A stretch of 5,514 nt of DNA from an uncultured delta proteobacterium (GTDB taxonomy: Bacteria; Myxococcota_A; Polyangia; Polyangiales; Ga0077539): positions 1 to 5,514 of the forward strand of contig CAIOSS010000810.1 in NCBI GenBank assembly GCA_903860995.1, in the 5' to 3' direction. The translations under genes were made by a program, and so were the position numbers. The notes below the pieces were generated by a model, which made no database searches, had not been told where the DNA came from, and was given only the letters and a program-made list of their open reading frames with translations. Shown piece by piece: positions 1 to 5,514 of the stretch (its first letter is position 1; every line of letters begins with the position of its first letter).

Positions 1-33
1 CCGTCCCTACGGGAGAGAGTTCTCGCTGCGGAG

Positions 34-53
34 GGGCGGGGCTTGCCCCGCCC
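34..53. other. Strong GC-rich inverted repeat (hairpin)
   Basis: A perfect 9-bp inverted repeat (GGGCGGGGC / GCCCCGCCC) is separated by only TT. TGCG at 27-30 and CGCA at 53-56 could extend it past a small bulge. In RNA the two innermost pairs would probably open to make a usable loop. Neither strand shows a T-run after it, so it is not a textbook intrinsic terminator. It could still stop or stabilise leftward transcripts that run past the activator gene, or sequester the GGAGG and TTG candidate start on the plus strand. The repeat is directly visible; its role is inferred. Confidence 0.5.
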
Positions 54-303
54 GCATCGGCATCGAGTGGTTAGCCCCTATGCCGGGCCAGCCTTCGGGC
101 GGCCGGGTGCGACCTACGCCGTGGGGCCCGTGCCGACCTGGACGCGCCCCGTCACGGACGGAGACCCCGTGCGGGTGGTGGGCGTTGCCTCGCGTGGGGT
201 CGAAGCCCGCGCCTCGCTGGCCGACGCGCGCTGCCGGGCGATCGAGCGCGAGCGCCCCTTCTCCTGGTACCTCATCGCCGGGGACGCTCAGCTGATGCCG
301 TAG
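43..303 (+). CDS. Possible short or 5'-partial protein of unknown function, convergent with the activator gene
   Basis: No family is recognised. The frame is open from base 1 and ends with TAG at 301-303. From about base 109 to the stop nearly every codon ends in G or C, and the peptide is ordinary (for example VRVVGVASRGVEARASL, then FSWYLIAGDAQLMP at the C-terminus). That looks coding rather than random. Before base 109 codon use is poorer (CTA, AGA, CAT, TAT, GGT), so the true start is unclear. TTG at 43 has GGAGG at 30-34 with an 8-nt gap, but this site lies inside a strong hairpin. GTG at 67 or 121 are alternatives, and the gene may instead begin left of the window. There is no signal peptide or clear membrane helix. 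Its last 16 bases overlap the 3' end of the activator gene tail to tail. It could be spurious, and only conservation would settle that. Confidence 0.4.
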   Translation: MPRPHRHRVVSPYAGPAFGRPGATYAVGPVPTWTRPVTDGDPVRVVGVASRGVEARASLADARCRAIERERPFSWYLIAGDAQLMP

Positions 304-2318
304 CCCTTGAGCTTCTTGTGCAGACCCTCGCGGGTGATGCCCAGGGTCTTGGCGGTCGCGCTCTTGTTGTTGCCGTGCTCGCGCAGGGCCTCGATGAGCA
401 GCCACTTCTCGATGTGCTCGATCATGTCCTTGAGGGTGCCGCGCGGCGCCCGGATCTTGTCGAGCAGACCCTCGATCTTGCGGATGCGCGGCGAAAGGTG
501 CTCCGCCATCACGTAGCCGCCCGGATCGCATTGGATCACCAGCCGCTGCACCTCGTTCTCCAACTCCCGCACGTTGCCCGGGAAGTCGTAGGACATCAGC
601 AGCTCCATCGCCTGCTGCGAGAAGCCCGCGACGGGCTTGCCGAGCTCGTGCGTGTAGCGCTTCAGGAAGTGGGCGGCCAGCACGGGGATGTCCTCGCGCC
701 GCTCGCGCAGCGCCGGGATGCGCACCGGGAACACCTGGAGGCGGTAGTAGAGGTCCTGCCGGAAGCGGCCCGCGGCGACTTCGTCTTCGAGCTTGCGGTT
801 GGTGGCCGCCACGATGCGCACGTCGACGTTCTTCACGACGCCGCTCCCGAGCGGGCGCACCTCGCCCTCCTGGAGCGTGCGCAGGATCTTCGCCTGCAAC
901 CCGAGGGGCATCTCGCCGATCTCGTCGAGGAAGAGCGTGCCCCCGTCGGCCAGCTCGAAGAGGCCCTTCTTGTCCTCCGTCGCGCCCGTGAACGCGCCCT
1001 TCTTGTGCCCGAAGAGCTCGCTCTCCAGCAGGGTCTCCGGCAGCGCCGCGCAGTTCTGCGCGATGAAGAGCCGGTCCTTGCGCCGCGACTGGTAGTGCAC
1101 CGCGCTCGCGACGAGTTCCTTGCCGGTGCCCGTCTCGCCCTCGATCAGCACGCTTACCCGCGTGTCGACCACCTTGGCCATCTTCTCGAAGAGCGACTGC
1201 ATCGCCTTCGAGTCGCCGATGATCCCCTCGAACTTCTTCTGCGCGCGCTGCTTGAGGAAAGAGTTCTCCGTGCGCGCGCTCATCTCCGCCTGCTTCACCT
1301 GCCGGTAGAGCCGCGCGTTGTGCACCGCCAGGCTCGCCTGCTGGCCCACCAGCATCAGCAGGTCGAGGTCGCGGTCCTTGAACATCCCGGGCTGCGCGCG
1401 GTTGTCCACCTGCAGCACCCCGAGGATCTCCTCGCCCCGCCAGAGCGGCACCCCCATCGTGGAGAGGATCTTCGCTCCCATGATGCTCGCCGTCTCGCCT
1501 ACCTCGCGCATGGCATCCGCGGCCAGCACCGCGGCGCGCTGCTCGACCACCTTGCGCACCACGCTCTTGGAGATGGGCACCGCCTCGCCGCTCTTGTCGG
1601 TGCGCCCGCGCACGCGCGTCGTCACCGCCACGTAGGTGGGCTTGTCGCCGCTGTCGTCCCGCAGCGCCAGCGTGAGGTGCGTCGCCTTGGGCACCGCCTC
1701 GAAGACCGCCGCCTCGATGGCGTCGAAGACCTCGTCGAGCTCGATGGCCCCGGTGAGCATGCGCAGCACCGACAGCAATCCCTTGAGCGAGCCCGGGTCG
1801 CTCTCGACGGTGCGCTGCACCTCCGCGACGGTCTCCACCGGGCGCATCACGAGCACCTTGGCCTCGGGCTCCTCCACCGCCTGCACGGTCGCCGCGCGCA
1901 GCACCGACGAGCCGTCGGCCCGCGGGGGAATGGTCGCCGTGAGCATCGAGCCCGTCGTCGGCAGGAAGGGCGTCGTCGCTGGCAGCACCGCGATGGACAC
2001 CCCCACCAGCACCGGGCGCTCGTGGTCGCCCAGCTGCAGCCGGTCGCCGTGCTTGAGCGCCAGCTCGAAGCCCACCGTGGAGTCCACCGGCAGCGTCTGC
2101 TTGCCGCGGATGACCCGCGACCCGTTGGTGCTCTTCAGGTCGCGGTAGCGCACGGCGCCGCTCGCGGACTCGAGGGTGATGACCCCGTGCGAACCCGACA
2201 CGTGCCAGTCGGGGAGCAGCAGGTCGGAGCTGGGCGCCCGGCCCAGCGTGATCTCCTCCGCGTCGTGCTCGAAGACCCGACCCTTCGCCTCGCCCTGCTC
2301 GACCTCCAGACGGATCAC
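288..2318 (-). CDS. Sigma-54-dependent transcriptional activator (FHA-GAF-AAA+-Fis HTH)
   Basis: This is a cytoplasmic bacterial enhancer-binding protein of 676 aa. It should bind DNA upstream of sigma-54 promoters and use ATP hydrolysis to open the complex. An FHA domain at about 1-108 has G26-R27, S41/H44 and S63-T-N65-G66, the usual phospho-threonine contact positions, though the Arg that commonly follows the Ser is Gly42. A linker rich in Ala, Thr and Pro follows (about 110-175). A GAF domain spans about 176-335, then a short coiled-coil-like stretch to about 360. The AAA+ core has Walker A GETGTGKE 394-401, the sigma-54 contact loop GAFTGA 441-446, Walker B GGTLFLDEIGE 459-469, sensor I ATNR 505-508, the arginine-finger segment FRQDLYYRL 519-527 and sensor II around GNVRELE 581-587. 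A Fis-type helix-turn-helix lies at about 650-673. Every catalytic motif is intact. There is no receiver domain, so control is probably through FHA and GAF. The start is GTG, with AGGG 8 nt upstream. Its regulon is unknown. Confidence 0.95.
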   Translation of the reverse strand: MIRLEVEQGEAKGRVFEHDAEEITLGRAPSSDLLLPDWHVSGSHGVITLESASGAVRYRDLKSTNGSRVIRGKQTLPVDSTVGFELALKHGDRLQLGDHERPVLVGVSIAVLPATTPFLPTTGSMLTATIPPRADGSSVLRAATVQAVEEPEAKVLVMRPVETVAEVQRTVESDPGSLKGLLSVLRMLTGAIELDEVFDAIEAAVFEAVPKATHLTLALRDDSGDKPTYVAVTTRVRGRTDKSGEAVPISKSVVRKVVEQRAAVLAADAMREVGETASIMGAKILSTMGVPLWRGEEILGVLQVDNRAQPGMFKDRDLDLLMLVGQQASLAVHNARLYRQVKQAEMSARTENSFLKQRAQKKFEGIIGDSKAMQSLFEKMAKVVDTRVSVLIEGETGTGKELVASAVHYQSRRKDRLFIAQNCAALPETLLESELFGHKKGAFTGATEDKKGLFELADGGTLFLDEIGEMPLGLQAKILRTLQEGEVRPLGSGVVKNVDVRIVAATNRKLEDEVAAGRFRQDLYYRLQVFPVRIPALRERREDIPVLAAHFLKRYTHELGKPVAGFSQQAMELLMSYDFPGNVRELENEVQRLVIQCDPGGYVMAEHLSPRIRKIEGLLDKIRAPRGTLKDMIEHIEKWLLIEALREHGNNKSATAKTLGITREGLHKKLKGYGIS

Positions 2319-2326
2319 GCCAACAA

Positions 2327-2330
2327 CCCT
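2327..2330 (-). promoter_or_regulatory. Ribosome binding site AGGG for the activator gene
   Basis: AGGG on the minus strand lies 8 nt before GTG at 2318. It supports that GTG as the start of the FHA domain, whose first beta strand (IRLEVEQG) begins right after it. No good alternative start lies nearby. Confidence 0.5.
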
Positions 2331-2335
2331 AGTCC

Positions 2336-2349
2336 CCCGGCGACCCGGG
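2336..2349 (-). other. Small hairpin between the TPR gene and the activator gene
   Basis: A CCCGG/CCGGG stem of 5 bp with a 4-nt loop (GTCG on the minus strand) can extend by one G-U pair. It fills most of the 39-bp gap, 8 nt from the TPR stop codon and just upstream of the AGGG site. It has no T-run, so it is not a convincing terminator and transcription probably continues into the activator gene. A stem this short occurs often by chance in GC-rich DNA. Confidence 0.25.
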
Positions 2350-2357
2350 ACACAACA

Positions 2358-3407
2358 TCAGCCATCGAGCCGCACCAGACCCATCGCCGCCAGCAGCTCC
2401 AGGGGCGGAGGCTCGAGGCACGCCACCATTGGGAGGTAGGCCTCCGCGAAGCCGCGGACCATCAGCCGCGCCCCGTACTCCAGCATCCCGCGCCGGGCGC
2501 GCGCCTCCATCGCGCCGAGCGCGCTGTCGATGTCGAGCACCGTCACTACGTCCGCCGGGGCCCGCCCGCCGGATTGCACCACCGCGTCGCGGAAGGTCGA
2601 CAGGGCCGCCCGGGTGCGCACGTACTCGCTCTGCGCGCCGCCCACGTCGCGCACCCAGCGCTCGCCGGTCATCGGCACGCCCGCCCCGAAGCCCCGCAGC
2701 TCGCGAAACCACCGCCGCGCGCTGTCGACCAGCGGCTTCTCCGGCGTCGCCCCCTGCTTGAACACCCCGATGGCCTTGCGCAGCGTCACCCGCGCCTCGT
2801 GAAACTCCCCCTTGGCGTAGAAGCCCGCCACGGCGCCAAGCCACACCGCCGTCGAGCGCCCGCGCAGCAGGGCTTCCGGCGGGAGCTCCGTCAGCACCGA
2901 GGCCGCCGTCACGTCGCCGCCGAAGTACAGCCGCATCAGGGCCGACCAGAGCCGGGCCTCCTCGTCGTCGGAGTCGATGGCCAGCGCCGCCCGCGCGCAC
3001 TGCAGCGCCCCCATGAACTCCCCCTGCGCCGCGAGGGCCACCGCGAGGGAGCGCTCGATGCACCCCACCGACGGGGCCAGCGAGCGCGCCGCGATGAGCG
3101 CCCAGGAGGCCTCCGCGGCGTGGGCCAGCACGTCCGGCGAGCGCAGCGCGAGCATGCCCAGCGCCACGTAGGCCCCGGCCGCGTCGGGCCACCGCGCGAT
3201 GGTCTCCAGCAATCGGCGGCGGGCGCCCTCGTGGTCGCCGGCGAGCCCGCGCGCCACCGCCGCCCCCACCGCGGCCCGGGGGTCGCCCTCCTTCGCGGCC
3301 GCGTCGAAGCACACGGCGCAGCGAGAGATGGTGCCGGGCATGGCCCCGCGGTTCCACCCCTCGATGCTCTCGTGCAGGGCGTCGATGGCGTCGTCGAAGG
3401 CGCTCAT
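2358..3407 (-). CDS. TPR-like helical-repeat protein of unknown function (349 aa)
   Basis: No named family is recognised. The protein is soluble and almost entirely helical, with no signal peptide or membrane segment. Residues about 44-150 read as tandem helix-turn-helix units of tetratricopeptide type, with repeated small residues and turns such as AGDHEGARRRLLETIARWPDAAGAYVALG and QGEFMGALQCARAALAIDSDDEEA (each shown only in part as typical TPR pattern). Another unit lies at about 185-215 (YAKGEFHEARVTLRKAI). The rest, about 225-349, has no recognised fold and carries LEPPPLELL near the end. C30 and C33 form a single CxxC in the N-terminal part; with no second pair visible, zinc binding is only a guess. 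The ATG at 3407 is preferred because GAGG lies 7 nt upstream and the ATG overlaps the upstream stop as ATGA. The same frame stays open far upstream, but only as Arg/Gly/Ala-rich antisense-like sequence. The likely role is a protein-binding scaffold. Confidence 0.85.
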   Translation of the reverse strand: MSAFDDAIDALHESIEGWNRGAMPGTISRCAVCFDAAAKEGDPRAAVGAAVARGLAGDHEGARRRLLETIARWPDAAGAYVALGMLALRSPDVLAHAAEASWALIAARSLAPSVGCIERSLAVALAAQGEFMGALQCARAALAIDSDDEEARLWSALMRLYFGGDVTAASVLTELPPEALLRGRSTAVWLGAVAGFYAKGEFHEARVTLRKAIGVFKQGATPEKPLVDSARRWFRELRGFGAGVPMTGERWVRDVGGAQSEYVRTRAALSTFRDAVVQSGGRAPADVVTVLDIDSALGAMEARARRGMLEYGARLMVRGFAEAYLPMVACLEPPPLELLAAMGLVRLDG

Positions 3408-4516
3408 CCGATGACCTCGTCGAGGGCGCTGCCCAGCATCGAGGCCCCGTGCAGCCGGTGGTAGACCCGCAGCACGTCGCCGGCCCAGTGGTCGACGCGC
3501 GACCGGGCCTCGCGGTCGTGCACGAACCAGTCGACCAGGAAGCCCCCCACGAGCGCGCGCGCCTCCTTGGCGGCCTTGGTCATCTCGGGGCCCAGGGTCT
3601 CGTGCTCGGCGCCCTCGTCGTGCGGCTCGTAGAGCGCCGCGCTCAGCCAGGCGCGCACCGCAGCGGCCGCGTGGTCCTTCGCGGCGGCGCAGCGGAGGTG
3701 GTCCCATCGATGGGCCCAGGGCTGCGCCACCAGCTCGGCGAGCTCGCGCGCCAGGACGTGCATCACCCGCGGCGCCACGGGCTGCAGGCCCTCCAGCGCC
3801 AGGCTGGCGTACTCGGTCATGCGCGACTTCGCGGCGTCGTCGCCCACCAGGAAGAGCCCCGCCGACACCAGCCACGCGTCCGCCGCGGGGAGCGACTCCA
3901 CCCGGATCTCGCGCAGGGTGTCGAGCGCCGACCACCGCCGCGCCAGCACCAGCTCGAACCACGCCCGCAGCGCCGTGAACGACTCCGCGTCGCGCGTGCC
4001 GGCGAACTCCTTCTCCGCCGCGCAGAGCCGCGCGAAGGTCTCCGGGAAGGTGTACCGCTCGGCCCCGCCCACGGCCACGGTGCGCAGCGCGTCGGCCCGC
4101 AGCGAGGGGCAGTCCAACAGGGGTTCGCCGAACTCCGCCCGCACGGCGTCGCCCGCCCCGAGCAGCCCCGCGGCGGCGAGCGCGACCCTCCCCCAGGAGG
4201 CCGGCGCGGCCCCGGACTGGATGGCCTCGGAGAGGTAGGTCATCGGGCGCGTGCCGAGGTTGGGGTGCAGGAGCATCGTGGCGAGGCAGTCCATCGCGCC
4301 GGGGTTGGCCTCGGTGGAGTACGCCCGGGACACCAGGGCGACGACCCGTCGGGCCTCGTCGTCCGTGGCGCCCCAGCCGAAGAGCGGAACGTACCGCCCG
4401 TGGTGCAGCGCCGACTCCGTCTCCGGGTCGATGGGTGCGCGCGGGATCTCGATCGGGGACGCCGCAGCATGCCAGGGCAACGGGTCTACGAGCCAAGGCG
4501 GGGGCGGCACAATCAC
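3404..4516 (-). CDS. Helical protein of unknown function (370 aa), coupled to the TPR gene
   Basis: No family is recognised. The protein is soluble and predominantly helical from about residue 50 to the end, with alternating amphipathic stretches that suggest an alpha-solenoid (TPR- or HEAT-like), though no consensus repeat is clear. The N-terminus is proline-rich (PPPP at 4-7, then WLVDPLPW), with no signal peptide. The C-terminal third is rich in His and Trp (WAHRWDHLR, VDHWAGDVLRVYHRLHG). The frame is chosen over the overlapping open frame on the same strand because its third positions are G/C-rich and its composition is normal, while the other is mostly Arg, Gly and Ala. The start is uncertain. 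GTG at 4516 is the first in frame but has no clear Shine-Dalgarno site, and GTG two codons later is equally possible. Its TGA overlaps the next gene's ATG by 4 bp, so the two products are probably made together and may bind each other. Confidence 0.83.
   Translation of the reverse strand: MIVPPPPWLVDPLPWHAAASPIEIPRAPIDPETESALHHGRYVPLFGWGATDDEARRVVALVSRAYSTEANPGAMDCLATMLLHPNLGTRPMTYLSEAIQSGAAPASWGRVALAAAGLLGAGDAVRAEFGEPLLDCPSLRADALRTVAVGGAERYTFPETFARLCAAEKEFAGTRDAESFTALRAWFELVLARRWSALDTLREIRVESLPAADAWLVSAGLFLVGDDAAKSRMTEYASLALEGLQPVAPRVMHVLARELAELVAQPWAHRWDHLRCAAAKDHAAAAVRAWLSAALYEPHDEGAEHETLGPEMTKAAKEARALVGGFLVDWFVHDREARSRVDHWAGDVLRVYHRLHGASMLGSALDEVIG
3415..3418 (-). promoter_or_regulatory. 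Ribosome binding site GAGG that fixes the TPR gene start
   Basis: GAGG on the minus strand sits 7 nt before the ATG at 3407, inside the last codons of the upstream gene. Together with the ATGA stop/start overlap at 3404-3407 it indicates translational coupling. It also argues against the much longer open frame that continues to 4538. Confidence 0.6.
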
Positions 4517-4528
4517 GGCAACACAGGC

Positions 4529-4534
4529 ATCGTA
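4529..4534 (-). promoter_or_regulatory. Weak -10-like hexamer TACGAT
   Basis: TACGAT on the minus strand lies just below the inverted repeat and 12 bp before the GTG at 4516. No TTGACA-like hexamer sits at the right distance, and the nearby TGG...GT spacing is a poor sigma-54 match. If it is used, transcription would begin almost at the start codon, giving a near-leaderless message. This is a weak call. Confidence 0.15.
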
Positions 4535-4536
4535 CC

Positions 4537-4561
4537 ACCGACCGGGCGGCGCCGGGTCGGT
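4537..4561. other. Inverted repeat between ychF and the unknown gene pair
   Basis: ACCGACC at 4537-4543 pairs with GGTCGGT at 4555-4561. After one mismatch, GGC/GCC pairs inside and leaves a 3-nt loop. On the minus strand it begins 16 nt after the ychF stop codon and ends 20 nt before the GTG at 4516. There is no T-run after it in the leftward direction, so it is not a classical terminator. It may protect the 3' end of the ychF message, act as an attenuator, or be an operator. Confidence 0.45.
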
Positions 4562-4576
4562 GTTGTTGCGCGCCCG

Positions 4577-5514
4577 CTACGCGCCGGTGCGGAAGTGCAT
4601 CACGTCGCCGTCCAGCACGACGTACTCCTTGCCTTCGAGGCGCAGGCGGCCCGCGTCGCGCGCGCCCGACTCGCCCTTCAGGCGCACGAAGTCGTCGTAG
4701 GCGATGGTCTCGGCGCGGATGAAGGTGCGCTCGAAGTCCGTGTGGATGACGCCCGCCGCGACGGGCGCGGTGTCCCCGGCCTGGATGGTCCAGGCGCGGG
4801 CCTCCTTCGGGCCCACCGTGAAGTAGGTGCGCAGCCCGAGCAGCGCGTAGGCCTCGCGGATGAGCCGGTTGAGCCCCGGCTCCTTGAGCCCGAGGGTGTC
4901 GAGGAAGTCCTTGCGGTCGTCGGCCGCGAGCAGGGCGATCTCGCTCTCGATGCGCGCGGAGATCACCACCGAGCGGCTGCCGTCGCGGGCGGCGCGCTCG
5001 GCCACCTTGGCGGACAGGTCGTTGCCCAGGTCCGCCGAGGCCTCGTCGACGTTGCAGACGAAGAGCGAGGGCTTCGAGGTGAGCAGCTGCAGCATGCGCC
5101 AGGCCTTCTCGTCCTCCGGGGCGATGACCGCGGCGCGGGCCGGGCGGCCGGAGTTGAGCAGGTCGAGGGCGACCTTCACGAGGCGCAGCGTGGAGATGGC
5201 CTCCTTGTCGCCGCCGCGGGCGCGCTTCTCCAGGGTGATGGTGCGCTTCTCGAGGCTCTCCAGGTCGGCCAGCATCAGCTCGGTCTCGATGATGTCGAGG
5301 TCGGAGATGGGGTCGACGCGGTTCTCGACGTGGATGATGTCGTCGTCGATGAAGCAGCGCGCGACGAAGGCCACGGCGTCGCAGTCGCGGATGTTCGCGA
5401 GAAACTGGTTGCCGAGGCCCTCGCCCTTGGACGCGCCGCGCACGAGGCCGGCGATGTCGACGAAGTTGATGCGCGCCGGGATGATCTCCTTCGAGCCGAC
5501 GATCTTCGCCAGAA
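4577..5514 (-). CDS. ychF: Redox-responsive ATPase YchF/OLA1, 5' end beyond the window
   Basis: This is a TRAFAC-class, Obg-family P-loop protein that prefers ATP to GTP, associates with ribosomes and is linked to translation control and oxidative-stress responses in characterised bacteria. The window holds 311 codons plus the TAG stop, corresponding to residue 54 onward of the 363-aa E. coli protein. The P-loop and switch I lie outside. Visible are the G3 motif DIAG (5447-5458) followed by GLVRGASKGEGLGNQFL, a family hallmark. The His equivalent to E. coli H114 in DIIHV (codon 5330-5332) is present. The G4 position reads NVDE (5042-5053) instead of NKxD, which is what gives ATP preference. 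The middle segment is the family's coiled-coil insertion, and the C-terminal TGS domain runs from LRTYFTVG (about 4842) through HTDFERTFIRAETI to the end (DGDVMHFRTGA). The frame remains open and matches the family right up to base 5514 (EIIPARINFVDIAGLV), so a GTG at 5443 is internal and not the start. Confidence 0.97.
   Translation of the reverse strand, partial: LAKIVGSKEIIPARINFVDIAGLVRGASKGEGLGNQFLANIRDCDAVAFVARCFIDDDIIHVENRVDPISDLDIIETELMLADLESLEKRTITLEKRARGGDKEAISTLRLVKVALDLLNSGRPARAAVIAPEDEKAWRMLQLLTSKPSLFVCNVDEASADLGNDLSAKVAERAARDGSRSVVISARIESEIALLAADDRKDFLDTLGLKEPGLNRLIREAYALLGLRTYFTVGPKEARAWTIQAGDTAPVAAGVIHTDFERTFIRAETIAYDDFVRLKGESGARDAGRLRLEGKEYVVLDGDVMHFRTGA

Noticed and set aside
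7..531. A minus-strand frame of 174 codons running past the end of the activator gene
   Set aside because: Half of it is an out-of-frame shadow of the activator's helix-turn-helix region, and the remainder is Gly/Arg/Pro-rich with no coding character.
2329..3357. A 342-codon minus-strand frame across the TPR gene
   Set aside because: It is almost wholly Gly, Arg and Ala, a frame-shifted shadow of the TPR gene.
318..3464. A 1048-codon open frame on the plus strand, antisense to the activator and TPR genes
   Set aside because: Its translation is dominated by Arg, His, Leu and Ala with no recognisable domain, and it lies opposite intact, motif-rich genes. Long stop-free antisense frames are expected at this G+C content.
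3408..4538. Extension of the TPR gene upstream in the same frame to a start at 4538
   Set aside because: This part is Arg/Gly/Ala-rich, overlaps the better-composed 370-aa frame completely, and is unnecessary given the GAGG site and ATGA overlap at 3407.
4517..4576. Sigma-54 promoter (GG-N10-GC) in front of the unknown pair, which would allow autoregulation by the activator
   Set aside because: The best match reads TGGTACG with GT instead of GC at the -12 element and no TTGC at the right spacing, too weak to claim.
4577..5443. ychF starting at the GTG at 5443
   Set aside because: The upstream frame encodes the conserved FVDIAGL segment of YchF up to the window edge, so this GTG is an internal valine codon.

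Overview
The window is a GC-rich chromosomal segment (very high G+C at third codon positions). It most resembles a myxobacterium or related delta-proteobacterial lineage. This rests on the base composition and on an FHA-GAF-AAA+-Fis sigma-54 activator, an architecture that is unusually common in Myxococcota. The assignment is an inference; there is no rRNA or tRNA gene here to confirm it.

Layout: four genes run leftward on the minus strand, filling 5514 down to 288. In order of transcription they are ychF/OLA1 (an obg-related ATPase, 5' end cut off by the window edge), a 370-aa all-helical protein of unknown function, a 349-aa TPR-like helical-repeat protein, and a 676-aa sigma-54-dependent activator. 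The two unknown genes overlap by 4 bp (ATGA). The TPR gene and the activator gene are 39 bp apart. A 60-bp gap with an inverted repeat separates ychF from the first unknown gene. At the left end, a short plus-strand reading frame with coding-like codon use converges on the activator gene and overlaps its last 16 bp. It is preceded by a strong GC hairpin at 34-53.

How the genes might work together: YchF is a conserved ribosome-associated ATPase and probably a housekeeping neighbour. The unknown pair and the activator are packed tightly enough to be one transcription unit. A reasonable but unproven reading is that the two helical-repeat proteins belong with the activator. The activator would sense phospho-threonine partners through its FHA domain and a small ligand or redox signal through its GAF domain, then open sigma-54 promoters. 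No CRISPR array, insertion sequence, RNA gene or integrase was seen. The long antisense frames are by-products of the high G+C content.
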